Below are positions 1 to 5,612 of a DNA stretch of 9,983 bases, in pieces; the stretch's first letter is position 1, and the number at the start of each line of letters is the position of its first letter. A program made the position numbers and the translations under genes. Under the pieces are notes generated by a model. The model did not search any database. It was given only the letters and a program-made list of their open reading frames with translations, and was not told the origin of the DNA. Origin of the DNA: Frankiaceae bacterium (GTDB taxonomy: Bacteria; Actinomycetota; Actinomycetes; JADGOU01); the NCBI GenBank assembly GCA_017882835.1, contig JADGOU010000081.1, positions 1-9,983 of the forward strand, written 5' to 3'.

Positions 1-629
1 CCGCCGTTGATCAAGATCAGCCGCAGTTTGGACTCCATCGGGGACTCGGTTGCGGGCTCCGACAGCGCGAGGCGGTGTGGCACTCGGCGGACCCCGCGCC
101 AGCCGGGATGCGCCGCCGCGAAGTCGAGCACCTGCCCAGCGGTGACAAGCTCCGCGTGCAGCAGCGCGTCGAGCCCAACCATTCCGGCGACCTCGTCCGG
201 TTGACGGGCGAAGTCGAAGGCCGTTCGCAGGGGCGTGGTCACCGGCACGGCCTGCGCCAGGGTTACGTCAGCCGCTGTGAGCAGCGCCCGTCGAATCCGC
301 AACGACGGGTGCGGCGCGTGGGCCGCGCCCCGCGGCAGCGTCACCTCCAGCGGCTCATCACCGGTTCGTACGTCGACGCCGTGTAGCCACGCCGCCGAGC
401 TCCCGGTTACCGCCGCTCCCGATGGCAGCACCAGGGCCGCCGCCCGGGCGCGCAGCGTCACGGTCTCCGGCAGGCTCGCGGCGGCGTACACGTCCGGCAG
501 TAGGCGCCGCCAGCAGCCGCTGCGCAGCCGGCTCCAGCTAACCAGACCGGCTCGGACGGCGGCACTGCCGCGGAAGGGGGCGCCGGTCAGCTCGGCGGCA
601 ACCTGGGGATGAGGAGGCACGGCAGCCAC
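1..629 (-). CDS. DUF559 / AbiEi-like endonuclease-domain protein (partial, 3' end beyond the left edge)
   Basis: About 209 residues are readable on the minus strand and the frame stays open to the window edge. The N-terminal part reads as a winged-helix-like domain (GAPFRGSAAVRAGLVSWSRL near residues 16-35, then RRLLPDVYAA). It is followed by GSSAAWLHGVD and SLRIRRALL, signatures of the actinobacterial family annotated as 'type IV TA AbiEi antitoxin-domain' or 'DUF559 domain' proteins. The visible end, ESPMESKLRLILINGG, is the start of the Vsr-like DUF559 nuclease fold; the acidic catalytic residues expected further on lie outside the window. Family members are usually about 280-320 residues, so roughly a third is missing. 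GTG at 629 or GTG at 620 could start it; neither has a clear Shine-Dalgarno. Family membership is known; DNA cleavage or an antitoxin role is inference, since such stand-alone genes are common in actinomycetes and mostly uncharacterised. Confidence 0.85.
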   Translation of the reverse strand, partial: MAAVPPHPQVAAELTGAPFRGSAAVRAGLVSWSRLRSGCWRRLLPDVYAAASLPETVTLRARAAALVLPSGAAVTGSSAAWLHGVDVRTGDEPLEVTLPRGAAHAPHPSLRIRRALLTAADVTLAQAVPVTTPLRTAFDFARQPDEVAGMVGLDALLHAELVTAGQVLDFAAAHPGWRGVRRVPHRLALSEPATESPMESKLRLILING

Positions 630-659
630 TCTGGCAGCACGACGGCCCGCCGCCGAGCT

Positions 660-668
660 TTGTCCACA
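660..668 (+). promoter_or_regulatory. DnaA-box-like 9-mer
   Basis: The sequence TTGTCCACA matches the DnaA box form preferred in Streptomyces. It is a single copy about 30 bp upstream of the DUF559 gene start. One box can bind DnaA weakly or occur by chance; no cluster is seen, so this is not an origin. Confidence 0.3.
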
Positions 669-741
669 GGGCAGCAGCGCCTGATGCGGACAGTTCTTCC
701 TGCCGCGGCGCGCTGCGGCCGCGTCCGGCCTTTCAATGCGG

Positions 742-798
742 CGATGTTGAGCCTCCGTGCGTATCAACTGCCCGGATCCGCACGTGGGCTCAACATCG
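742..798 (-). terminator. Strong hairpin downstream of the small membrane protein gene
   Basis: A perfect 12-bp inverted repeat (CGATGTTGAGCC at 742-753, GGCTCAACATCG at 787-798) encloses an inner 6-bp stem (CGTGCG at 756-761 with CGCACG at 779-784). It begins 22 nt past the stop of the membrane protein gene in that gene's reading direction. No U-tract follows on either strand, so it would be a non-canonical actinobacterial terminator; a protein-binding site or mobile-element remnant is possible. Confidence 0.5.
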
Positions 799-819
799 GC
801 GAGTGCAGGGGGCCGGCTG

Positions 820-1113
820 CTACCTCGGCTCGGGCGGCTCGGGCGGCTCCGGCTCGAGGGCGGCTGCCCGAGCCTGCGCCCGTCGCTGCGAGGCGCGCGC
901 CGAGCGCGCCAACCCCAGCAGCGCTATCCCCAACCCCACCGGGGCCAGGAACGCCGCCACGTTCACCAACAGCGGCCGATTGGGGTGGCCGAGGAAGAAC
1001 GGCACCAGGTCGGCCAGCACCGCTACCACGCCGACCACGAACACGACAGCACCGGCCCGGACCAGGCCGTCACCTGGTCCGGGTGCGGTCGTCGCGCGGT
1101 GCTTGGCGGCCAT
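820..1113 (-). CDS. Small two-helix membrane protein
   Basis: A 97-residue protein with two clear hydrophobic segments: about residues 18-38 (rich in V, F, G and A) and about 49-69 (VNVAAFLAPVGLGIALLGLA). A short polar HPNRP loop joins them. A basic stretch after helix 2 (RSARASQRRAQAR) suggests that this end is cytoplasmic. The tail is a low-complexity run of Glu-Pro repeats. The ATG at 1113 is the only possible start nearby, because an in-frame TGA lies two codons upstream; there is no convincing ribosome-binding site. It sits 39 bp downstream of the 69-residue acidic protein gene and is probably co-transcribed with it. Its place beside a CspB-type gene recalls the integral membrane protein Rv0870c next to cspB in M. 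tuberculosis, but I cannot confirm homology. The function is unknown. Confidence 0.8.
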   Translation of the reverse strand: MAAKHRATTAPGPGDGLVRAGAVVFVVGVVAVLADLVPFFLGHPNRPLLVNVAAFLAPVGLGIALLGLARSARASQRRAQARAAALEPEPPEPPEPR

Positions 1114-1144
1114 GAATCAACCAGACTCTGAATCAACCAGACGC
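1113..1144. repeat. Tandem 16-bp duplication between two minus-strand genes
   Basis: TGAATCAACCAGAC occurs at 1113-1126 and again at 1129-1142, each followed by a two-base spacer ending in C; a third partial unit (TGA) follows. This gives just over two copies of a 16-bp unit. It fills most of the gap between the acidic protein stop and the membrane protein start, and its first base is part of the latter's ATG. It looks like a replication-slippage duplication. Confidence 0.9.
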
Positions 1145-1152
1145 TGACCGCG

Positions 1153-1362
1153 CTACGGCACTCGGCCTTCGCCCTGCTGGTCGGCACCGCGGGTCAGCGC
1201 CTCCGGATAGTTCTGCTGGGTTTCGGGTGACGCGGTCAGTCCATCCGCCGCGGCCAGGTAATCGGCGTCGATGGCGTCGGGCTCGGCCAACGCGTTGGCG
1301 TCGGCCTCGAACCCGGCCTCGATCTCCGCCCGATCGTCGGTGGACTGCTCCGGGGTAGTCAT
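1153..1362 (-). CDS. Small acidic protein of unknown function (69 aa)
   Basis: The 69-residue product begins MTTPEQSTDDRAEIEAGFEAD and ends QQGEGRVP. It has about 16 acidic and 3 basic residues, no cysteine, no hydrophobic segment and no signal peptide, so it should be a soluble, probably flexible cytoplasmic protein. The ATG at 1362 is chosen because a strong Shine-Dalgarno (GAGGAG at 1371-1376) lies 8 nt upstream. The same frame stays open further upstream without a supported start. The gene leads a two-gene minus-strand unit with the small membrane protein and is divergent from the cold-shock gene. I recognise no family. The good ribosome-binding site and biased composition argue that it is real, but a short ORF in high-GC DNA can be spurious. 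Confidence 0.68.
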   Translation of the reverse strand: MTTPEQSTDDRAEIEAGFEADANALAEPDAIDADYLAAADGLTASPETQQNYPEALTRGADQQGEGRVP

Positions 1363-1401
1363 CAGGTGTTCTCCTCGGTCGGTGTCGTTCTGCTCCGGGG
1401 T
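1345..1401. repeat. 12-nt exact direct repeat flanking the start of the acidic protein gene
   Basis: CTGCTCCGGGGT occurs at 1345-1356 and 1390-1401, exactly 45 bp apart. On the minus strand both copies read Thr-Pro-Glu-Gln in the same frame. One encodes residues 3-6 of the acidic protein and the other lies upstream of its ribosome-binding site. The phase and spacing suggest an old local duplication around the gene start. Confidence 0.7.
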
Positions 1402-1613
1402 GGTTGGGCGCCCAGGCGCCCCCGGCAAGCCTGCCCCCCGGATGCCGTCGGATAACCGCTGCCGCCGCGGATTGGCAGCATGGGAGCCGCACCCCAGCCA
1501 TATCCCGTTCCGGCGAGCGCACCCGCCCGTTAGCCTTGGCTTCCGATCGCGGCCAGTGCAATTGCGGCCGTCCAAACCCGCGCAGTACGCAACCGTGCAG
1601 ATAGAGGTCTCCC
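1363..1613. other. Divergent intergenic region between the acidic protein and cold-shock genes
   Basis: These 251 bp separate two diverging genes and should carry both promoters. A perfect inverted repeat (GGGCGCC at 1406-1412 and GGCGCCC at 1415-1421, 2-nt loop) lies on the acidic-gene side. On the cold-shock side, TTGCGG at 1562-1567 and TACGCA at 1586-1591, 18 nt apart, are a weak sigma-70-like match. I see no coding frame with a start and ribosome-binding site here, and no recognisable cold-box or riboswitch. Confidence 0.5.
1604..1607 (+). promoter_or_regulatory. Ribosome-binding site of the cold-shock gene
   Basis: GAGG sits 6 nt before GTG 1614 and fixes that start, from which the protein begins MPTGKVKWF as in homologues. 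Confidence 0.75.
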
Positions 1614-2009
1614 GTGCCTACCGGCAAGGTCAAGTGGTTCGACAAGGCGAAGGGCTTCGGCTTCGTTACTCGCGATGACGGCGGGGACGTCTTCGTCCCC
1701 AAGGGCGCGCTGCCCGGCGGTGTGGACGAGCTGAAGGCCGGCGCCCGGGTGGAGTTCGGCGTGGCTGAGGGCCGGCGGGGCGAGCAGGCGCTCTCGGTGC
1801 GGATCCTCGACGCCCGCCCCTCACTGTCGGCAGCGGCGGAGGAGGCTAAGCGCCACTCACCCGACGAGCTGCACGGCATGATCGAGGACATGATCAAGGT
1901 ACTGGACGTGGTACAGCGGGACTTGCGCCGCGGTCGCTACCCGGACCGACGCGCCGCCCGCAAGGTCGCCGAGGTGGTGCACGCGGTCGCCAGCGAGCTC
2001 GAGGAATGA
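1614..2009 (+). CDS. cspB: CspB-type cold-shock protein with C-terminal extension
   Basis: A 131-residue nucleic-acid-binding protein, likely an RNA chaperone or transcription-associated factor in the cytoplasm. Residues 1-66 form a cold-shock domain starting MPTGKVKWFDKAKGFGFV, with an intact RNP1 motif (KGFGFVT). RNP2 is atypical: DVFVPKGAL, where classical Csp proteins have VFVHxSA. Residues from about 75 on form a helical, charged tail beginning near HSPDELHGMIEDMI and containing RRGRYPDRRAARKVAEVV. This tail is shared with mycobacterial Rv0871 (CspB, about 135 residues), so this is that longer subfamily rather than a 67-residue CspA. GTG 1614 is the start, backed by GAGG 6 nt upstream. 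The gene is convergent with mqnD and divergent from the acidic protein gene. Family assignment is firm; cold induction is not shown by the sequence. Confidence 0.96.
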   Translation: MPTGKVKWFDKAKGFGFVTRDDGGDVFVPKGALPGGVDELKAGARVEFGVAEGRRGEQALSVRILDARPSLSAAAEEAKRHSPDELHGMIEDMIKVLDVVQRDLRRGRYPDRRAARKVAEVVHAVASELEE

Positions 2010-2039
2010 CCGACTGCCGCTGGGAAGCGCGGGCCACCA

Positions 2040-2060
2040 CGCCAGCCGGCCGGCTTGGCG
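2040..2060. terminator. Candidate bidirectional hairpin between cspB and mqnD
   Basis: In the 99-bp gap between two convergent stops, CGCCAGCCGG at 2040-2049 can pair with CCGGC-T-TGGCG at 2050-2060, with a one-base bulge and a tight loop. There is no U-tract. Position supports a shared terminator; structure alone is weak evidence at this GC content. Confidence 0.35.
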
Positions 2061-2108
2061 CCTGGACCCGGTCAACGACGACCAGGTGGACATCTGCGCC
2101 GGAGCGGC

Positions 2109-2975
2109 TCAGTGCAAGGCGGAGGTCGGCGTCGGGGGCACCAGTCCGGCGGCGGCGGCCCGGTCGAGGAGTCCATCCACCGCGGCATACCCCTCGGTCC
2201 CGAGGTCGGCGCTGAAAGAGTTGACGTAGAGCGCGATGTGGGCGTCGGCGACCGCCGGGTCCATCTCCTGAGCGTGCGCCAGGACGTAGTCCTGGGTGGC
2301 CGCCGGGTCAGCCCACGCCGCGGCCAGTGAGCGCCGGATGGCGTCGGTCAGCGGTGCCGGGTCCAGGTCGCGTCGTGCCACGATCGCGCCGAGCGGGACG
2401 GCCAGCCCGGTCTCGCGCTCCCACCAGTCGCCCAGGTCGGCGACCGCGGACAGTCCGTACGCCGGGTAAGTGAACCGCGACTCGTGGATCACCAGCCCGG
2501 CGTCGACCGACCCGGCCTGCACACTGGGCATGATCTGATCGAACGGCATCACCACGATCTCGCCGATGTCGTCCGGCACCACCGCCTGTGCCCACAGCCG
2601 CAGCAGCAGGTACGCCGTGGTGCGCTCGCCGGGGACGGCGATGCGGGCGCCAGGCAACGCCCCCGGCTCGGCCGGCCGTGCGGTCAGCACCAGCGGCCCA
2701 CAGCCGCGCCCGAGTGCCCCGCCGCAGGGCAGCAGCCGATAGTCGGCGAGCAACCAGGGCAGCGCGCCGTACGACACCTTGACGATGTCCAGGGCGCCGC
2801 GGGCGGCCAGAGTGTTGCATTCGCCGATGTCGGCGTAGGCCACCGTGACCGGCGGAGCGCCGGGGACCCGCCCGTGCACCCATGCCCGGAAGATGAACGT
2901 GTCGTTCGGGCACGGCGAGATGCCGAGCGTCAGCGGGTCGGCCCGCGCCGGGTCGGTCGTCGGTTGCGCGCTCAT
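2109..2975 (-). CDS. mqnD: 1,4-dihydroxy-6-naphthoate synthase MqnD (futalosine menaquinone pathway)
   Basis: A 288-residue enzyme that converts cyclic de-hypoxanthine futalosine to 1,4-dihydroxy-6-naphthoate, a late ring-forming step of futalosine-dependent menaquinone synthesis; cytoplasmic. The fold is that of periplasmic-binding-protein-like type 2 proteins. Motifs: ISPCPNDTFIF at 19-29, ADIGECNTLA at 48-57, GGALGRGCGPLVL at 85-97, VPGERTTAYLLLRL at 114-127 and VIHESRFTY at 162-170. His164 corresponds to the catalytic His proposed for the Thermus enzyme. Length is normal. The start codon ATG 2975 overlaps the mqnB stop as ATGA, implying translational coupling. It is the last gene of the minus-strand block. 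MqnA and MqnC are not in the window; in Streptomyces they lie elsewhere while mqnB and mqnD are adjacent, as here. Confidence 0.97.
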   Translation of the reverse strand: MSAQPTTDPARADPLTLGISPCPNDTFIFRAWVHGRVPGAPPVTVAYADIGECNTLAARGALDIVKVSYGALPWLLADYRLLPCGGALGRGCGPLVLTARPAEPGALPGARIAVPGERTTAYLLLRLWAQAVVPDDIGEIVVMPFDQIMPSVQAGSVDAGLVIHESRFTYPAYGLSAVADLGDWWERETGLAVPLGAIVARRDLDPAPLTDAIRRSLAAAWADPAATQDYVLAHAQEMDPAVADAHIALYVNSFSADLGTEGYAAVDGLLDRAAAAGLVPPTPTSALH

Positions 2976-3679
2976 CGCGGTAGCGGTCTCGCGACGATGG
3001 CGGCGACCACTCGAGCAAGCGCCGCCAGCGCGCCCGGAATGTCCCAGGCGGCGACGTCCCGGTCCCCGACCACGTTGCTGATGGCGCGCACTTCGCCGAC
3101 CGGTACGCCGTACGGTGCGGCCGCGGTGCGCACCCCGAAGCCTTCCATCGCCTCGGCCACCCCACCGAACCGGGCGGCCAGCGCGGTGGCCCGGGCGGCC
3201 GTGCCGGTAGCGGTCGAAACCGTGAGGACCGGACCGGTGACGACCGCGCAGCCGGCAGTGCGCGCGCGGTCGGCCAGTGCGGCCGTCAGCTGCCGCGGGA
3301 CCGGGTAGGTCGTCTCGCCGAGGCCGAGGTCCGCCAGTGTCAGCGGCCCGTTCGGCGAGTCCGCCCCGAGGTCCGCAGCGACCAGCGCGTCGCCCACCAC
3401 GATCGCGCCCCGATCGGCCCGCCCGGTGAACCCACCACCGACCCCCAGGGTGAGCACGACGTCGTACGGCGGGTCCAGCGCCAACGCGGTAGCGGTCACC
3501 GCCGCGGCGGCGGCCGGTCCGACGCCGCCGCAGACGCAAACCATCGGACCGGCGCCGGTGTCGACGGCGACGGCGTCGAACCGGCCGATCCGGCGCGCCG
3601 ACGTCGCCGGCAGCTGGGAGACGACGGCCGCCCGCTCCGCCGCCACCGCGGTGACCAGGAGCAGCCGGCGGGGCGTCAG
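2972..3679 (-). CDS. mqnB: Futalosine hydrolase MqnB
   Basis: A nucleosidase of the PNP/MTA-SAH family that removes hypoxanthine from futalosine to give de-hypoxanthine futalosine in menaquinone synthesis. Visible motifs are VCVCGGVGPAAAA, TLGVGGGF (glycine-rich nucleoside-binding strand), AEAMEGFGVRTAA (the Met-Glu purine-nucleosidase motif, about residues 176-188) and ISNVVGDRDVAAWDI near the C-terminus. The first strand expected in this fold, RRLLLVTAVAAER, lies upstream of the first GTG (3646). Starting at GTG 3646 would delete it. No ATG, GTG or TTG exists in frame between it and the upstream gene. CTG at 3679 gives MTPRRLLLVTAVAAE with AAGGA 5 nt before it, so I place the start there, giving 235 residues. 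The gene overlaps mqnD by 4 nt and follows the lipoprotein stop by 1 nt. Function is firm; the start is inferred. Confidence 0.94.
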   Translation of the reverse strand: MTPRRLLLVTAVAAERAAVVSQLPATSARRIGRFDAVAVDTGAGPMVCVCGGVGPAAAAAVTATALALDPPYDVVLTLGVGGGFTGRADRGAIVVGDALVAADLGADSPNGPLTLADLGLGETTYPVPRQLTAALADRARTAGCAVVTGPVLTVSTATGTAARATALAARFGGVAEAMEGFGVRTAAAPYGVPVGEVRAISNVVGDRDVAAWDIPGALAALARVVAAIVARPLPR

Positions 3680-3680
3680 G

Positions 3681-4154
3681 TCAGTCCTTCTGGGCCAGCA
3701 CCACGCGCCACTGCGCCGTCGGGGTGAGCTTGTCCCCGTCGGCCCGGAGCCGGACGATCTGCATCTGGGCCAAGCCGCCCTGCCCCTGGGCAGCCTGGGC
3801 CTGAACGACTTGGGCGATCGCGTCGGCGGTGACGGCGACGAAGTGGTCCTTCTGCAGGTTGCTCACCTGCTGACCGTTGATGGCGACCAGCCAGCCCTGA
3901 TGGGCGACCGCCCGCGGGACGTCGACAGTCACTCGGGTACCGGGAGCCACGTTGAGAACCGGCGCGTTGACCGCCCGCTGCGGACACTGGCCGTCCGCCG
4001 GGACCTTGTTGTCCTTGCACCACCGCTCGGCGTCGACGGTCACCACCGCGCGGTCGGAGCGGACCGTCACCTTGGGGGTCGGCTGCTGACAGCCGGTCAG
4101 CACAACAAGCGCGACGGTGGCACTAGCGGCGGCCGCGAGGCGGCGGGCGGTCAT
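3681..4154 (-). CDS. Putative lipoprotein, DUF2771-like
   Basis: A 157-residue secreted protein with a clear lipoprotein signal peptide: basic n-region MTARR, hydrophobic core AAAASATVALVVL, and lipobox LTGC with lipidated Cys22. The mature part continues QQPTPKVTVRSDRAVVTVDAE and contains two more cysteines (WCKDNK and GQCP) that could form a disulphide. The rest looks like a small beta-rich domain with VNAPVLNVAPGTRVTVDVP and GWLVAINGQ, and ends AQWRVVLAQKD. From memory this fits DUF2771 (compare the exported protein Rv0875c, also beside a transporter), which has no known function. ATG 4154 has GGAG 5 nt upstream. It lies 48 bp after the transporter stop and ends 1 nt before mqnB, so it is probably in the same transcript; this does not prove a role in menaquinone synthesis. 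Confidence 0.9.
   Translation of the reverse strand: MTARRLAAAASATVALVVLTGCQQPTPKVTVRSDRAVVTVDAERWCKDNKVPADGQCPQRAVNAPVLNVAPGTRVTVDVPRAVAHQGWLVAINGQQVSNLQKDHFVAVTADAIAQVVQAQAAQGQGGLAQMQIVRLRADGDKLTPTAQWRVVLAQKD
3685..3689 (-). promoter_or_regulatory. Ribosome-binding site supporting a CTG start for mqnB
   Basis: AAGGA on the minus strand lies within the last codons of the lipoprotein gene, 5 nt before CTG 3679. GTG 3646 has no purine-rich sequence at the right distance, so this site favours CTG. Confidence 0.55.
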
Positions 4155-4202
4155 GGTCGCTCCGGAGGCGCGGTGGGATGGCGGGTCGGACGCGAGCGAA
4201 GG

Positions 4203-5567
4203 CTATCGGGTCCGTTGCCACCGTGGGCCGGCCCGCGTGGCTGGGGTGGCTGGTACCCGCGCCGGCTCGGTCGACCCGCGGGGCCGCGATCGGTGGGTGT
4301 GCAGCGAGTGCAGGGTGGTGGCGAGTGCCACCGTGAGCCCCCCGCTCGCCACCCCGAAGCCGAGCGTTCCGTGCAGCGGCAGCGCGATCCCCACGGCGCC
4401 GCCGACGACCCAGGCAAGCTGTAGGACGGTCTCGGACCGAGCGAACGCCGACGCCCGGACCTGTTCGGCGGTGTCTCGCTGGATCACCGCGTCCACCGCC
4501 AGCTTGCCGAGGCTGGCGGCGAAGCCGCCGACGAAGGCGACGGTCAACGCGCTGACCGTGCCGAAGAACCAGGCTCCAGCGACGCCGGCAACCGTGGCGG
4601 CCACCAGGACCGCCGTCAGCAGCGACTCGGGCGTGTGGTCGGGTAGCCGGGCCCCGCTCCAGGTGCCGGCGAAGCTGCCGGCGGCAGCAGCGGCCGCCAG
4701 CAGCGCGATCCCGGTGTTGCCCGCACCCTGCGCCCGGAGCAGGAAGGCGAGGAAGAGGGTGAGGAACCCGGCAAATGCCCGCAAGGCCGCTGCCGCCCGC
4801 AGCGCGGTGACCACCGCGGGGCCCACGATGCGCTGCTTCGGCAGCTGCGCGGGTTCGGGCGTCGCTCGGGTCCGGGCGGGTCGGGCGCCCAGCCGACCGG
4901 GCGTCCAGTTGGCGGAGCCAACGTCGTCGCGAACGTCCACCTGCGCCGGCAGCCGGAGCGCGACCACGGTCGCGGCGGCGAAGACGGCGGCGGCCAGCCC
5001 CAGTGGCCAGGCCGGGCCGAGCAGGTGGCCTACACCCAGTCCCGCCGGCACCGCGACGGTGGAGACGACCAGGCCGGCGAAGGTGAGCCGGGCGTTGGCA
5101 GCCACCAGCGTGATCTGCGGGGGCAGCAGGCGAGGGACGACGGCGCCGCGGGCCACGCCGTACGCCTTGGACAGCACCAGCACACCAAAGGCCACCGGGT
5201 AGAGCTCGATGCTCGAGTACCAGCGGGCCATGCCGACCGCGAGCAGCGCCCGCAGCAGCATGGAGCCGGCCAGCGCCAGCCGCCGGCCGCGGCGTAACCG
5301 GTCCAGCACCGGGCCGACCACCGGGGCCACCACGGCGAACGGCGCCATGGTCAGCAGCAGGTAGAGCGCCACCCGGCCGCGGGCCTGGCCGACCGGGACG
5401 GCGAAGAACAGCGTCCCCGCCAGGGCGGCGACGACCAGCGCGTCGGCCGCGCTCTGCAGGGCGTGCAGACCGAGCAGGTCCGCCAGGCCAGTCTCACCGG
5501 CTCCGGAGGACCGGGCCGCCGCGCGCACCCGCCGGACCGCTGCGCGGGTGAGATCGACGACCCACAT
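4203..5567 (-). CDS. MFS-type membrane transporter
   Basis: A 454-residue integral membrane protein with about ten to twelve hydrophobic segments in two halves. They are separated by a hydrophilic loop at about residues 208-248 rich in Arg, Pro and Ala. Between helices 2 and 3 there is an MFS motif A-like sequence, GPVLDRLRRGRRLALAG (85-101). The stretch AVVPRLLPPQITLVAANARL at 142-161 and DAVIQRDTAEQVRASAFAR at 359-377 resemble the MFS_3/EntS-type exporter family. The C-terminal tail after about 425 is polar. ATG 5567 (MWVVDLTRAAVRR) is chosen because frames open further upstream run into the divergent DUF3027 gene. A weak GAGGG precedes it. The substrate is unknown. Position matches the transmembrane protein Rv0876c beside DUF3027 in M. 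tuberculosis, so it is a conserved core-genome neighbour, not an acquired resistance pump. Confidence 0.93.
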   Translation of the reverse strand: MWVVDLTRAAVRRVRAAARSSGAGETGLADLLGLHALQSAADALVVAALAGTLFFAVPVGQARGRVALYLLLTMAPFAVVAPVVGPVLDRLRRGRRLALAGSMLLRALLAVGMARWYSSIELYPVAFGVLVLSKAYGVARGAVVPRLLPPQITLVAANARLTFAGLVVSTVAVPAGLGVGHLLGPAWPLGLAAAVFAAATVVALRLPAQVDVRDDVGSANWTPGRLGARPARTRATPEPAQLPKQRIVGPAVVTALRAAAALRAFAGFLTLFLAFLLRAQGAGNTGIALLAAAAAAGSFAGTWSGARLPDHTPESLLTAVLVAATVAGVAGAWFFGTVSALTVAFVGGFAASLGKLAVDAVIQRDTAEQVRASAFARSETVLQLAWVVGGAVGIALPLHGTLGFGVASGGLTVALATTLHSLHTHRSRPRGSTEPARVPATPATRAGPRWQRTR

Positions 5568-5612
5568 GCCCTCAGTCTCGCCTGTCGGCCCCCAGTGCGG
5601 GAGGATGGCTGG
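5568..5612. other. 45-bp divergent start region (transporter / DUF3027)
   Basis: The two start codons face away from each other with only 45 bp between them. This space holds the GGGAGGA ribosome-binding site of the DUF3027 gene (about 5599-5605) and little room for two separate promoters. Core promoter elements must overlap each other or the opposite coding sequence; I could not pick out convincing -10 boxes. Confidence 0.6.

Noticed and set aside
1133..1897. Minus-strand 254-codon open frame across the cspB region
   Set aside because: It is antisense to the cold-shock gene and out of frame with the acidic protein; composition is typical of a high-GC shadow frame.
3426..5202. Long plus-strand open frames opposite the transporter, lipoprotein and mqnB genes
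   Set aside because: Their translations are low-complexity Arg/Ala/Thr/Ser-rich antisense readings of clearly recognisable minus-strand proteins; they have no motifs.
5463..5612. N-terminal extension of the DUF3027 gene to ATG 5463
   Set aside because: It would overlap the 5' end of the transporter gene and lacks a ribosome-binding site, while GTG 5613 has a strong one and gives the family length.
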